A stretch of DNA of 64,000 nucleotides, taken from contig NC_133782.1 of NCBI RefSeq assembly GCF_003597395.2, positions 9,501,102 to 9,565,101 of the forward strand, given 5' to 3'. The stretch comes from Chelonoidis abingdonii (Eukaryota > Chordata > Testudines > Testudinidae). Of this stretch, positions 49,267 to 60,469 are shown one piece after another. The translations under genes were made by a program, and so were the position numbers. The notes beneath the pieces are model-generated. The model saw only the letters and a program-made list of their open reading frames with translations, had not been told where the DNA came from and ran no database searches. The number at the start of each line of letters is the position of its first letter. Within the stretch, counting starts at the first letter, position 1.

Positions 49267-49737
49267 ACACAATAGACTTTACCTGAGAAGTAACGTTAAC
49301 ATGAATCTAAGGCTTGCAGAGGTTATTGTATGTCTTAGCTCTCAATCTGCTGGAGAGAGACAATTGCATATTCTCCGTCCTATTTTTCTCCCTTTGCCCT
49401 CACCTTTGCATTGGTTTATAGATTCATAGTGCATCATTAACACTGGCCTCATGCCATAGTTATTCTTCCATTCTCCTACTTATAGACAGAAGCACATGCA
49501 TCCACATGTACACTGCAGTGGTAAGGAAATACAGAGGCATATGTGAATGAATGGTAGAAAGCCAACTGTCTTGATATGCCAAGAACACACCCTGGACAAA
49601 ACAAAACAAACAAACATTAATAATACAATGGGCCAAACTGTCAGTGGGTGCAAATCAGCATAGCTCCATTGACAAAACTGGAGCAATGCCAATGTCTGTC
49701 AGCTAAGGAGCTATATATAAATATTAAACATACATAT
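49267..49737. other. Interval with a short dispersed repeat
   Basis: At 49628-49683 the text GGGCCAAACTGTCAGTGGG and GCAAATCAGCATAGCTCCAT is the inverse of the short repeat at 29652-29707. Otherwise nothing is recognised. Confidence 0.45.
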
Positions 49738-50211
49738 TGTGATACAGCATGGCCAGAGGGCAGCATAAGAGTGTTAGCAGGGGGCCTTATTCCCTGCCAA
49801 GGGAGGAAGGTTTGCTTTAGATTAACTAGAACAGCTGTGGCCAATTAGAGCACCTGACTCCAGTTAGAGCACTCTTGGACTTTCAAGTTAGAGCACCTGA
49901 CCAGATCATTGGATATAACCCCTTCCTTCAGGTCAGACAGGGGTTGCGTAGTTTGAAGGAGAAGGTGGATTGGAGCAGATTGCAGATTGCAGAGGAGAGA
50001 GTTTGTCCAGAGAGAAATAGAAGGTTTGGAGGAGTGCGCCGGGGTTGGGAAGACCCACAGAAACCCTAGGTAAGGTGGCACCAGGCTGTATAGAAGAGAG
50101 GCGAGAAGAAGCCTTCCAAGTGACGGATTGATGAGAGGGAAGTAACCCAGGGAAGAAACCGTTAGCAAGGTGAGATATCACCACAACACGCAGGCGCCCC
50201 TGGTTGGTACC
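49738..50211 (+). mobile_element. LTR-like block running into the assembly gap
   Basis: The block begins TGTGATACAGCATGGCCAGA and has repeated TTAGAGCACCTGACTC / TTAGAGCACCTGACCA words and a purine-rich stretch (49950-50160). Its composition changes from the flank at 49738. It ends at the run of N, so the rest of the element may lie in the gap. LTR identity is an inference from the TG start and character. Confidence 0.4.
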
Positions 50212-50736
50212 NNNNNNNNNNNNNNNNNNNNNNNNNNNNNNNNNNNNNNNNNNNNNNNNNNNNNNNNNNNNNNNNNNNNNNNNNNNNNNNNNNNNNNNNN
50301 NNNNNNNNNNNNNNNNNNNNNNNNNNNNNNNNNNNNNNNNNNNNNNNNNNNNNNNNNNNNNNNNNNNNNNNNNNNNNNNNNNNNNNNNNNNNNNNNNNNN
50401 NNNNNNNNNNNNNNNNNNNNNNNNNNNNNNNNNNNNNNNNNNNNNNNNNNNNNNNNNNNNNNNNNNNNNNNNNNNNNNNNNNNNNNNNNNNNNNNNNNNN
50501 NNNNNNNNNNNNNNNNNNNNNNNNNNNNNNNNNNNNNNNNNNNNNNNNNNNNNNNNNNNNNNNNNNNNNNNNNNNNNNNNNNNNNNNNNNNNNNNNNNNN
50601 NNNNNNNNNNNNNNNNNNNNNNNNNNNNNNNNNNNNNNNNNNNNNNNNNNNNNNNNNNNNNNNNNNNNNNNNNNNNNNNNNNNNNNNNNNNNNNNNNNNN
50701 NNNNNNNNNNNNNNNNNNNNNNNNNNNNNNNNNNNN
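50212..50736. other. Assembly gap, 525 N
   Basis: There is no sequence here. Open frames drawn across the gap are artefacts. Confidence 1.
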
Positions 50737-51215
50737 ACAACTTCCAGACCACACGCTACTTATGCTTTTACCCCTGACATACAGACCACTTTTCTCAAAC
50801 TAAATATTTTCTGGTATGACTCATAAGGGAAAAAAATACAGATAGAATGGTGCTGTTCACAATGCCTATAGGCACTACGTTGTCAAGCGATGGAAAAAAG
50901 TAATCGTGATTAATTGCACTGTTAAATAATAGAATACCATTTATTTAAATATTTTTGGTTCTCTTCTACATTTTCAAATATAGCAATTTCAATTACAACA
51001 CAGAATACAAAAGTTTACAGTGCGCACTTTATATTTATTTTTATTCAAATATTTGCGCTGTAAAAAGTGTTTTTCAATTCACCTCATACAAGTACTGTAG
51101 TGCAATCTCTTTATCATGAAAATTGAACTTACAAAGGTAAGAATTATGTACCAAAAATAACTGGATTCAAAAATAAAGCAATGCACAACTTTAGAGCCTA
51201 CAAGTCCACTCAGTC

Positions 51216-51845
51216 CTACTTCTTGTTCAGCCAGTCACTCAGACTAACAAGCTTGGTTTACATTTGCAGGAGATACTGCTGTCTGCTTATTGTTTACAGG
51301 GTCACCTGAAAGTGAAAACAGGCATTCATATGGCACTGTTTAAGAGGTGTTGCAAGATATTTATGCGCCAGATGCGCTAAAGATTCATTTGTCCCTTCAT
51401 GCTTCAACCATCATTCCAGAGGACATACATCCATGCTTATGGATTCTCCTCAATAACAATCCAAAGCAGTGTAGACTGACGCATTTTCATTTTCATCTGA
51501 ATCAGATGCCATCAGCAGAAGGTTGATTTTCTTTTTTGACGGTTCAGGATCTGTAGTTTCTGCATCGGAGTGTTGCTCTTTTAAGACTTCTGAAAGCATG
51601 CTCCACACTTCGTCCATCTCAGATTTTGGAAGGCACTTCAGATTCTTAAACTTTGGGTTGAGTGCTGTAGCTATCTTTAGAACTCTCACATTGGTACCTT
51701 CTTTGCGTTTTGTCAAATCTGTAGTGAAAGTGTTCTTAAAACAATCAATGTGTGCTGGGTCATCATCCGAGACTGCTATAATGTGGCAGACTGCTCTGTT
51801 TTACCTACATGAGACAAACTATTCTCTCCCAAGGAGTTCACTCAA
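51216..51845 (-). pseudogene. hAT transposase C-terminal half, minus strand
   Basis: Reading on the minus strand, VSDDDPAHIDCFKNTF (near 51720-51770) is followed by KIATALNPKFKNLKCLP and DEVWSMLSEVLKEQ within an open stretch at 51450-51716, then an acidic, Lys-rich segment. The dimerisation domain follows from the ATG at 51435: CPLE, a TGA where Trp is expected, WLKHEG, ESLAHLAHKYLA, CLFSLSGD, and SPANVNQ after a frameshift. The stop of the full frame corresponds to 51216-51218. The catalytic core upstream is missing. hAT transposases cut and rejoin DNA through an RNase H-like fold; this piece holds only the C-terminal region. Confidence 0.82.
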
Positions 51846-51883
51846 AATATAGTTAATGCATTTTTTTAACGAGAGTCATCTGC

Positions 51884-52102
51884 ATGGAAGCATGCCCTCT
51901 GGAATGATGGCCGAAGCATGAAGGGGTAAATGAATGTTTAGCCTACCTGGCACATAAATACCTCACAATGCCAGCTACAAAAGTGCCATGGTAATGCCAG
52001 TTCTCACTTTCAGGTAACATTGTAAATAAGAAGAGGGCAACATTATCTCCTGTAAATGTAAACAAACTTGTTTGTCTTAGCAATAGGCTGAACAAGAAGT
52101 AG
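51884..52102 (+). pseudogene. Second hAT dimerisation domain, plus strand
   Basis: From ATG 51884 to TAG 52100-52102 the single frame of 72 codons keeps CPLE, WPKHEG, CLAYLAHKYL, QFSLSGNIVNKKR, LSPVNVNKLVCLSN and NKK. It has two internal stops: TGA at the expected Trp and TAA after VPW. It is the mirror of the domain at 51216-51435 and carries no upstream transposase sequence, so it is encoded by the right arm alone. Confidence 0.82.
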
Positions 52103-52503
52103 GACTGAGTAGACTTATAGGCTTAAGTTTTACACTGTTTTGTTTTTAAGTGCAGTTATGCAATAAATAAAATTTACATTTATAAATTGCACTTTCACGA
52201 TAAAGAAAGATTGTATTATGGTACTTGTCTGAGGTGAACTAAAAATACTATTTCTTTTGTTTACAAATATTTGCACTGTAAAAATGATAATCAAAATAGT
52301 AATCTAAAGAGAGCACTATACACTTTGTATTCTGTAATTTAATTGTAATTTAAATCAATATATTTGAAAATGTAGAAAAACATTCAAAAATAGTTAATAC
52401 ATTTCAACTGGTATTCTATTGTTTAACAATGAGATCAAAACTGCGATTAATCACAATTAATATTTTTTCGTTAATAGCGTGAGTTAACAGCCCTAACTGG
52501 CAC

Positions 52504-55500
52504 AATTGTTTATTGGCAATATTGTCAACTCTCATTCTTCCTATGAGTTGGCTTTTAAAAATTGACTTAAGAACTATTTTTTTTGGTTAAAGTTAACCCT
52601 ATTTAATTAAATTAACTATAAATATTAATAATCTGGGGATAAATTAATAGACCAAGGAAATCTAAAAGTAATATTATAAATAGAGGCAGAGGAGGAGGAA
52701 ATTCTGCCTTCATTTACCTTCTGTGAAGTTGACTGGGACTGCACAAGGTATTCCAGAACACAATCTGGCCTACAATCCTTAATCTACCTCACTATGCACA
52801 TACTGTATTTTAACAGAGAACAGTCAGGATATAAAGATACCTACTACTTAAAGACCTCTGGACATGTCAGTATAAAGTAAGGACAACTTGCAACATTATG
52901 GGCCTGTCATAGTTCCTAATGAAAGTTTTAGTTGCGTAAGGGCTCCAGGATTTGTCCCTAAACCAAAATACTTTTTGCTTTTCTCTGTTTATGGTTGTTT
53001 TTAGCTCTATTTAAGAATAGGGACTTAATTCTCTGGTCATGTAAACTGGCCCAGCTCCACTGAAGTCATATAAACCAGCACATTACACTCACATGGAATC
53101 TGCCTGTAACGTTTGTGGAGTATTAAAATCTGCAGGGCTTTACCTAAATTACAATATTTGTCTTCATATTAGTGCCCCTTTTCCAGGTGTTGTGATTTAA
53201 TGGACCATATGTTGGGGTTCTCCTGTCCCTGCACCTGAGATGCTGTTCCCCTAATCCTGCTCCTTCTTCATTGCTTGTTCTGTAAGGGAAGAATAGGTGA
53301 TTGATTATACTTACGGGAAGGAGAGACATATGAAGAGTGGACAAATGCAACAGCTTATGTTGCAATTCTCCTTCGCACAAGTATTTTGTTGCTGTTGAGG
53401 AAGTACAGAAAATATGTGGTCTAATATTTACTGAACCAAGATCCGAGTACCTTCCTAGAGCAAACCATGCCATCAATACATGAATGGGCACAAGTGATGT
53501 GTCTTGGGGTCTACATTTGAGTACCATACTTCAGAAGACTGTCATCCCAGCTAATATTAACTCTTGTCTGCCTAAGACCTTGGGACATCATAATATCTGA
53601 GCTCTCTTCAGCAAAGAAAAAAACACCAGTAACAATTTCAAGGTCCAGCTGACACCTGCTCATTCTGTAGTCATGGAAATGCTGAAAGCTGATGCACCTG
53701 CTTTATTGTCCCACAACAACAAGGGATGCTTACTGTCCAACACATCCAAATGTGATGGTTACTTTATTTCACAACAGATTTTTGATGATCACAGGTTTAT
53801 ATTTAAAAAAACACCTAGCGCAAAGACTACATTAAAATACATTTTGTAACATATATGGGTAGACAAACATTTTAAATTTAGTTTTCTTACTGTGTAACAT
53901 ATTAAAACAGCTTCCCCGCAATTCACATAAACAAAAGTACATCCATTCTCATCTCCTTAAACCATTTTTCCGCAGGTATAACTCCACTGACATTATGCCT
54001 AACTTACATGGTATAAGTGAGTTCAGAATGGAGCCCAAAAGGATTCTAATTTTAGGCCTGAGAGCCCTTCTAAAATTCTGTTACAGAAAGGAGTCCATGA
54101 CCTAGAAGGAATGTTGCACTCAAAAGTCATAATATTTATACTAGTGTAAACATAGCTCTCCTTTGGGTATAAAGTGACTTCTTTACCTAAAAATGGATGG
54201 AGCGCCAGGGCTTCCAGGATTGTACTTTTAAAAAAAAGAGGCTGAACATTCCTAGCTTGCAATCTTCCAAAATAATTCATTCAACTGTGGCTCAGAAATA
54301 AAAATCTTTCCAAACTGCCTCTAAAACTCTCCAAAGTCAATGTAAGAAAATGATGGACTTAACCTAGGGAGAAATAGGAGTGGGACAGCTTGCCATGCAT
54401 TCCTGACAGAAACAGCAGCTAAAACAAAATTCACAGCAGCTGGAATTAAAATGCCTGACAGCGTAATGATAAGAAAATATCTAAGAAAAAACTTTGTGCA
54501 ATGAATGTTATTAAGGCAAGGTTTATGAAGTTTGAGTATAGTTACAGATAATGTATATTTATTACTCCTACAGGATCAACCTGTGGCACAGATTTTTATA
54601 TTTGAAACCAAATGTACAGATACTTACCATATCTGTAGTTATCTCCAGCGCTGAACTCCCACACGTCTCCCTAGTGACACATTTACTGTATCCATTTGTG
54701 ATATATCAGCATCCTTCATTTTATTTATTTCTGTCTTCTCTTTGCAAAAAGGAAAATACACAATGGCTTATTTAAATCTTTGATATGGCTCCTAGATTTT
54801 CGAATGGGGTAAACCCAAATAGTCAAAAGGGATATCCAGATTGTCACACTAGCTGCTTAAAAGCCTTTTATAAAATCAGAGAATAAAAGCTTATATTTAA
54901 CGATGTGCTCAGAAATGTTACATGAACTATTCACTGGTCACCTGCCAGTTAAAAGGAAACTGTGGCCTACCTTCTCCCTTCACAACTGAGCTGTATGGGA
55001 ACATGATACCATCTCCCTCTGTGCTCTGAGTGCGGAGCAATCTAAGCAAGAATGTAAAGGAGCAAGGGGTATAAAGCAGTGATGAAAGCTAAATAAAAAT
55101 GCTTCATGAGGCTGAAGCATCTATATATGACAAACAGAGTGAGCCGGAAGCATTATCACAACTTTCTCAAACCACGCTGTCAAATCCAGATAGAAATGAC
55201 TGCTCGCTGCAGCACTGCAATGTGGATACATTCCACTCCAGGCAGTCCATTGTACAAGGGTCTTTCTGGCAAGATATTCTATACCAATATTGCATACGTT
55301 CTGTGTGGACATTGAAGATGCCATGGTGCTTTTTTTTTTTTTGAGTTTGCACTGGGGCTCTCAGCCAAAATGGTCCCCTTTTTGGGTGCGTTAGAGAGCT
55401 GGGGAAGAAGGGGTATATAGGCAAGTCTTTCTCCCACTGGTGCTTCCATGCAGGAAACACCCATTATATGGCTACCTGAACTCCCTCTGTGCAACGCATG

Positions 55501-55920
55501 TGGGCAATAGCACTGCTGACAGCTCACAGTGCCCAACAAGTGGTCATGTTTTGATTGGGGTGTATCCAAAGCTTTCCTCACACCAGTCTGTCTCTGGAAG
55601 CTGGCACAGGGGAAGCATGTTGTACCTTTGACAAAGAGAATAGCCAGCAGCAAGCATTTCCTCCGTGCAACTCTCTCATATACAGGGGTACTGCCTCCAG
55701 CCACGGCTGCTTGCACAATGTGTTTTTCCCCTATCCTTACTGTGGCTCTAGGTCTAACTGCTGTAACTGAGCTTGTCACTTTTAAAGCATCCTTCGTAAG
55801 AAATCCCTATATAACTGTAAAATACTAGTTAACTGCAGTCATCAGACAAGGGCAGGACAGTGGGGAACTATACAAACAGAAGGAAGGAGAGTATGTCTTG
55901 GCCTAGGGATGCCAGATAAT
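52504..55920. other. Long interval without recognised gene
   Basis: No exon is recognised. A T run lies at 55331-55342. The region 55279-55830 is poor in stops: 166 codons on the minus strand (55279-55779) and 99 on the plus. I see no family motif, and the length is within what chance gives in 64 kb. Confidence 0.45.
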
Positions 55921-56024
55921 AACAGGGATGGTCTAGGTAATACTTAGTCCAGCCATGAGTGCAGAGGACTGGACTAGGTGACCTCTCGAGGTCCCTTCCA
56001 GTCCTATAATTCCATGATTCTGTG
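55921..56024 (+). repeat. CR1 LINE 3' end, 5'-truncated
   Basis: GACTGGACTAGGTGACCTCT, GAGGTCCCTTCCAGTCCTAT and the tail ATTCCATGATTCTGTG are a CR1 3' end of the subtype with the ATTCTGTG-like octamer. This differs from the copies at 2700 and 13915. Confidence 0.85.
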
Positions 56025-56035
56025 CTGTGAGAACT

Positions 56036-56125
56036 CAGCAGCTCTGAAAATCAAATCACACTTACACTGGTGCCCAACTATGGATGTAGGTGGCTAACTT
56101 TAATTTTGAAAACGTTGGCCCTGAT
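56036..56125. repeat. Half of a foldback repeat
   Basis: GGTGCCCAACTATGGATGTA, GGTGGCTAACTTTAATTTTG and AAAACGTTGGCCCTG resemble one arm of the repeat at 63455-63640. Confidence 0.45.
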
Positions 56126-56617
56126 CCACAGCAAAAACTAGCTGGTGCCCTAATAAGATTGTAAGTGTTACTATTCACACAGCAAAATCCCAACATATAT
56201 GAAAAAAATAAAATACATTTACAAACGTTTGTCCTCATTATTTCACATACGAGAACGCATTACTTAATGGTATCTGCTTGTTCAGAAAAGGACTCTCTCA
56301 GAGGAAGTCCATATTTCATGGAATGGAGGACTCCAGTGCTACGTACAAATGTTTACTGAATCACAAAGTATCAAGCATTTGTGCCCAGTGCTCCCTGTCA
56401 ATCGCTAAAATTCTAGTCTAGGTGCCCCAGGTGACAGAACTCTGCTTACACTTTGTGTTGAATAGAAAGACTGTGTTTCTTTCTTGAAAGCAGAGCTTGT
56501 CTCTTTTGAGTGATCCTGCCACTTCTTGCTTCCACTAAGGCCTGGTCTACACTACACGTTTAAATCAATTTAAAGAGTGTTAAATCAATTTAACGCTGTA
56601 CCCGTCCACACTACAAC

Positions 56618-56641
56618 GCCCTTTATATCGATATAAAGGGC
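56618..56641. repeat. Perfect 24-bp subterminal palindrome in Harbinger copy
   Basis: It is identical to the palindrome at 35864-35887 (half-site GCCCTTTATATC plus its reverse complement), 80 bp inside the left terminus. Confidence 0.9.
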
Positions 56642-56894
56642 TCTTTAAATCGATTTCTGTACTCCACCCCGACGGAGGAATAGCGCTAAATTCGATATTA
56701 ACAATTCGGATACGGTTAGTGTGGACGGAAATCGACGTTATTGGCCTCCGGGCGGTATCCCAGAGTGCAACACTGACCGCTCTGGACAGCGATCTGAACT
56801 CGATGCAGCAGGCAGGTAAACAGGAAAAGCCCGCGAACTTTTGAATTACATTTCCTGTTTGCCCAGCGGGGAGCTCTGATCAGCACGGGTGGCG

Positions 56895-57026
56895 ATGCAG
56901 TCTCAAAATCCAATAAGAGCTCCAGCATGGACCATACGGGAGATACTAGATCTGATCGCTGTATGGGGAGACAAAATCTGTTGTATAGAGCTCCGTTACA
57001 GAAACACGAAATGCCAAAGCGTTTGA
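56895..57026 (+). pseudogene. Myb/SANT-like gene remnant (Harbinger ORF1)
   Basis: The ATG at 56895 opens 43 codons before TGA. MQSQNP leads to APAWTIREILDLIAVWGD and LRYRNTK, the start of the trihelix-like Myb/SANT domain, better preserved than in the sister copy. The tryptophans at the helix start and in VWG are kept. After the stop, homologous but frameshifted text continues to about 57175. The equivalent start in the sister copy is 35598. It is not functional as a DNA-binding protein. Confidence 0.75.
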
Positions 57027-58541
57027 AAAAAAATCTCCAGGATACACAGCACTGCGTGACAAGAGTAACGGGAAGCCAGAGACCAAATGGATGCTCATGG
57101 AGGGAGGGAGGGGGACTGAGGACTCCAGCTATCCCACAGTCACAGCAGTCTCTGAAAACTATTTGCATTCTTGGCTGAGCTCCCAATGTCTGAGGTTCAA
57201 ACACAGTGTCTGCGTGGTTCAGGGAACAGCTTCTCAGTTTCTTTCCCCGTCCCACACCACGTGAAAGAGAAGGGAAAGAAATCATTCCTTGACTACTTTC
57301 ATTGTCACCCTATGTGTACTGAATGCTGCTGGTAGACCGCGATGCTGCAGCAGTGAAGAGCAGTATCTGCTCCTCTTTCCCCTCCCCGGCGGTAGACGGT
57401 ACAATATGACTGATATCTGTCATCGCCATCAGCCCGTGAGTGCTCCTGGCTGCCTCAGGTGAGGCTGGCCGGGGGCACCTGGGTAAAAATGGAATGACTC
57501 CCAGTTACTCCCAGTAGATGGTACAGAACGGCTGTAACGTCTCATCATCGCAACTGGCTCAGTCCCTCTCCTTTCTGTGTAATAGAAAGATTCCGTACTG
57601 CCTGGACCTGTCATAGCCGCGAGGCTGCCTCCAAAGTGCCCCCCATCATTTTATCTCATAACAAGTCTCTGTTTCTTATTCCTAGCATTCCTACAACTTC
57701 ATGACACAAATGGGCTGGGGGACTACATGCTGCTAGTAGCCGGGCTACGGAAGTTGGGAGGGAGGAGAAGCAAAGGATGTGGATGGTGTTGCATAGGGCA
57801 ACCCCCTGTGAAATGACGGAGCAGCTTGTGCTCTGATACAACTGGTTCTCTAATCACTTGCCTGCTTATTCTAGGCACGAGGACTCTATTTTAGAAACAT
57901 AAGGGAGGAGATTGCTCAGTCCGAAGTAGTAATCTAATTTTGACTTCAAAAATTTTCAGCGCAGGGGCACTCATGATGCAGCAGCGACAGTACAGAGAGA
58001 GGAGAGATAACCGTCATCTCAATTGCCAGTTTCTCTGGAGTAGACGGTACAGAACGGACCGGTAACCATCTCTGCTATCATTGCAAAAGCAAGTGAATGC
58101 TGCTGTGGAGCGCTGGAGCATCGCCTCTCTCCCCGCAGCATCCAGTACACATACGGTGCCGGAAAAAAAAAAAAGGCTGAACGGGCTCCATGGTTGCCAT
58201 GCTATGGCGTCTGCCAGGGCATCCAGGGAAAATGGCCGAAAGGATTGTCAGCTGATGTTTCCCGGAGGAAGAAGGACTGACGACATTTACCCAAACCCCC
58301 CGCGACAATTAGTTCAACCCTGAATTCCAAAGGCGGGGGACTGCGGGAACTATGGGATAGCTACAGAAGTGCTACTCACAAATGCAAACGCTTCAGAAAT
58401 CGACGTTAGCCTCGGAGCATGGACGCACAATGCCGAATTACTGTGCCTAGTGTGGCCGCATGAAATCGAAATTATAATATCAGTTTTATAAAACCGATTT
58501 TAGCAAATTCGATTTTATCCCGTAGTGTAGACGTGGCCTAA

Positions 58542-59157
58542 GACAAATGATGGAGGAAGGGACAGAGAATGACTTGCATTCACTTGAACAGAATTGTGTT
58601 CTGCAGTCAAAATGCACAATCGCCTTGGTGCTTGAATGTTCCCCTATGCACTCACAAATGTGGACCAAAAACCCAGGCAAAGGGAGAGGAAACAAAATCT
58701 TGATTATCCAGTGCCAGGAATGTCATCTTTTAAATATCCTATGTCAAGACCTGGTATAACCACAACTAATGCATTAAGAAGAGTTACATTATTTTTCAGT
58801 CAGTCATTTTGACATACTGTCCTAAAACTCATGAAGGGCAGAACATACCATGTATGTCCAGAGCACTCCTGAGCCTTACACCAATTCTCTCCTGTAGTTG
58901 ATCTTGTTAAATATTTCAGACAGGAACATTATCTATCTAAACATCACTCTTATTTCTGAAAATATTTTCTCTCCACTTGTTGCAAGTCACACCACAGAAC
59001 AGTGGAACTAGGAAGTTGAGAGAGAAAATATTGCTCTCTATTTTCAGTTTGTATACTTCATGCATTTGAGAGCACTTGTGTATAGTCATTTTCATGTCAC
59101 CCTGTTTGTTTGGGGCATTCAACCAGTAACAGAGGAGGAGAAAGTGTTTTAAAAAAC
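58542..59157. other. Interval without recognised feature
   Basis: No gene or nameable repeat. Confidence 0.5.
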
Positions 59158-59385
59158 CTAGGACTTATCCACATTTAAAATCCTGTAGTGCTTCAGGGTA
59201 GATACTATCTGTGCCGACAGGAGGGATTCTCTCAGTGTAGGTCGACAGAAGAAGTCTTCTACTGACCTAGCACTGTCTACACCAGGGGGTTAGATTGGTG
59301 TAGCTTCGTCTCTCCAGGGGGTGGATTTTTTACACCCCTAGAAGATGGCTATACTGATGTAAATTCCTAGTGTAGGCCAGGCATA
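59158..59385. mobile_element. Harbinger-like MITE with central hairpin
   Basis: The element is about 59161-59382. The left end GGACTTATCCACATT and reversed right end GCCTGGCCTACACTA are distantly similar; flanks are CTA and ATA. Near 59300-59365, GATTGGTGTAGCTTCGTCTC and GGGGGTG pair with CACCCCT and GATGGCTATACTGATG around a T-rich loop. Confidence 0.6.
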
Positions 59386-59546
59386 AGAAAATGTATTTGT
59401 GAAGCCACAACAGTTGGCAGGAGGACTCAGGGCAAGTGACCTTTTCTAAGTCAGATTTCAAGTTGACTGCCTCCTTTTAAATATTCAGTATGAAACTTTG
59501 ATAAGTCTCAAAAAATATCTATGCACAAAGGAATAGCTGATGTGTA

Positions 59547-59601
<55 letters not shown>
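59547..59601. repeat. Compound (TC)n(AC)n microsatellite
   Basis: About ten TC units run into about eighteen AC units. The Cys-Val frame on the minus strand is an artefact. Confidence 0.95.
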
Positions 59602-59603
<2 letters not shown>

Positions 59604-60205
59604 GTGAAGAGAAACTTGGTGTTCTGAGGGTGGTATTAAGGAGGGGAAATGTGATGGAAACCTCTGTATAATGTCACAAAATGGACAGTATAAGATCTCA
59701 TGCCTGTTTTGACTACATAGCATCCTATTTCCAAACAAACCAAACAAAAAGTTCCTGCCACTGATGCAGGCAAGCTTTAAAAAAAAAAAAAAAAAATCAA
59801 CTTTTCAGAGCTTTCAAAATAGTAAAGCACCCGCACTGGAAATAAAGTCATGTTTAATAGGATACTGTTTCATATTCAACCGCCTCCCCTACACCCCACT
59901 TCTCCTCCCTACAAATGTTTTAAAATAAAACCCAAACTTGTAACAAACAAAATCAATGAAGCCAAAGAAAAATACCTCATACAGAATTTTTACCCCAGAA
60001 AGGGTAAAGAGCTTCCCACTAGGGACTTTGCTTCATCTTTTTTCATGGAAGGCGATAAGAAGCTATGGTGATGGGCAGAAGTATAAACTCCCAAGATAGA
60101 TGGATAGATTTTACAGAAGTAGGATAAGATTATACAGCTCTTCTAGAAGAATATTACTTCAGACGGACTGCATCATTAAGGCAAGATCCTGCCCTCCACA
60201 GATTG
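59602..60205. other. Interval without recognised gene
   Basis: An A run lies at 59779-59796. The rest shows no nameable feature. Confidence 0.5.
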
Positions 60206-60469
60206 GGTGCAAGCAGGGCTGGCTCCAGGCACCAGCAAAGGAAACAGGTGCTTGGGGACAGCCAATGGAAAGGGGCGGCACGTCTGGGTCTTCAGCAGCA
60301 GGTCCCTCACTCCCTCTTGGAGTGAAGAACCCACCGCTGAATAGCCGCCAAAGAATTAAGCGGCGCGGTAGAGTTGCCACCAAAGCGCCGCCAATCGCTG
60401 CTTTATCTTTTTTTTGTTGGCTTCGCCGCTTGGGGCAGAAAAAAAGCTGAAGTCGGCCCCGGGTGCAAG
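60206..60469. mobile_element. Non-autonomous hAT MITE, perfect 8-bp target duplication
   Basis: The element is 60214-60461 (248 bp), flanked by GGTGCAAG on both sides. Ends CAGGGCTGGCTCCAG and, reversed, CGGGGCCGACTTCAG match at 11 of 15 positions. The interior has GGGGCGGCACGTCTGGGTCT and GCCGCCAA words like the element at 18850. Frames of 116 and 129 codons on opposite strands are not genes. Confidence 0.9.

Larger units (their letters stand above)
50868..52503. mobile_element. hAT element built as an inverted dimer
   Basis: The element is 50876-52495. The arms of about 560-615 bp (50876-51438 and 51881-52495) are inverted copies of each other around a 442-bp centre. Flanks ATAGGCAC and ACTGGCAC agree at 6 of 8 positions, consistent with an old hAT target duplication. 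Each arm runs from the transposase dimerisation domain through an AT-rich end rich in GATTAAT words. The right arm matches the partial copy at 1-586, so this is a repeated family and not a single accident. Confidence 0.85.
56536..58541 (+). mobile_element. Non-autonomous PIF/Harbinger element, 2.00 kb
   Basis: The element is 56539-58538, flanked by TAA on both sides, the classic TWA target of this superfamily. Left end GGCCTGGTCTACACTAC and reversed right end GGCCACGTCTACACTAC match at 15 of 17 positions. It has Myb/SANT text at 56895-57026 but no transposase. It is the inverted sister of 33739-35966. Its ends share the pattern GGCCT-G-CTACACT with the autonomous element at 41303. Confidence 0.92.

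Noticed and set aside
49933..50826. Open frames of about 196-273 codons made mostly of X
   Set aside because: They cross the N gap and have no sequence behind them.
53144..53527. 127-codon minus-strand frame as a possible gene
   Set aside because: No recognisable domain, splice context or composition change; its length is compatible with chance.
59565..59747. 60-codon frame ending in a Cys-Val run
   Set aside because: It reads through the AC microsatellite.
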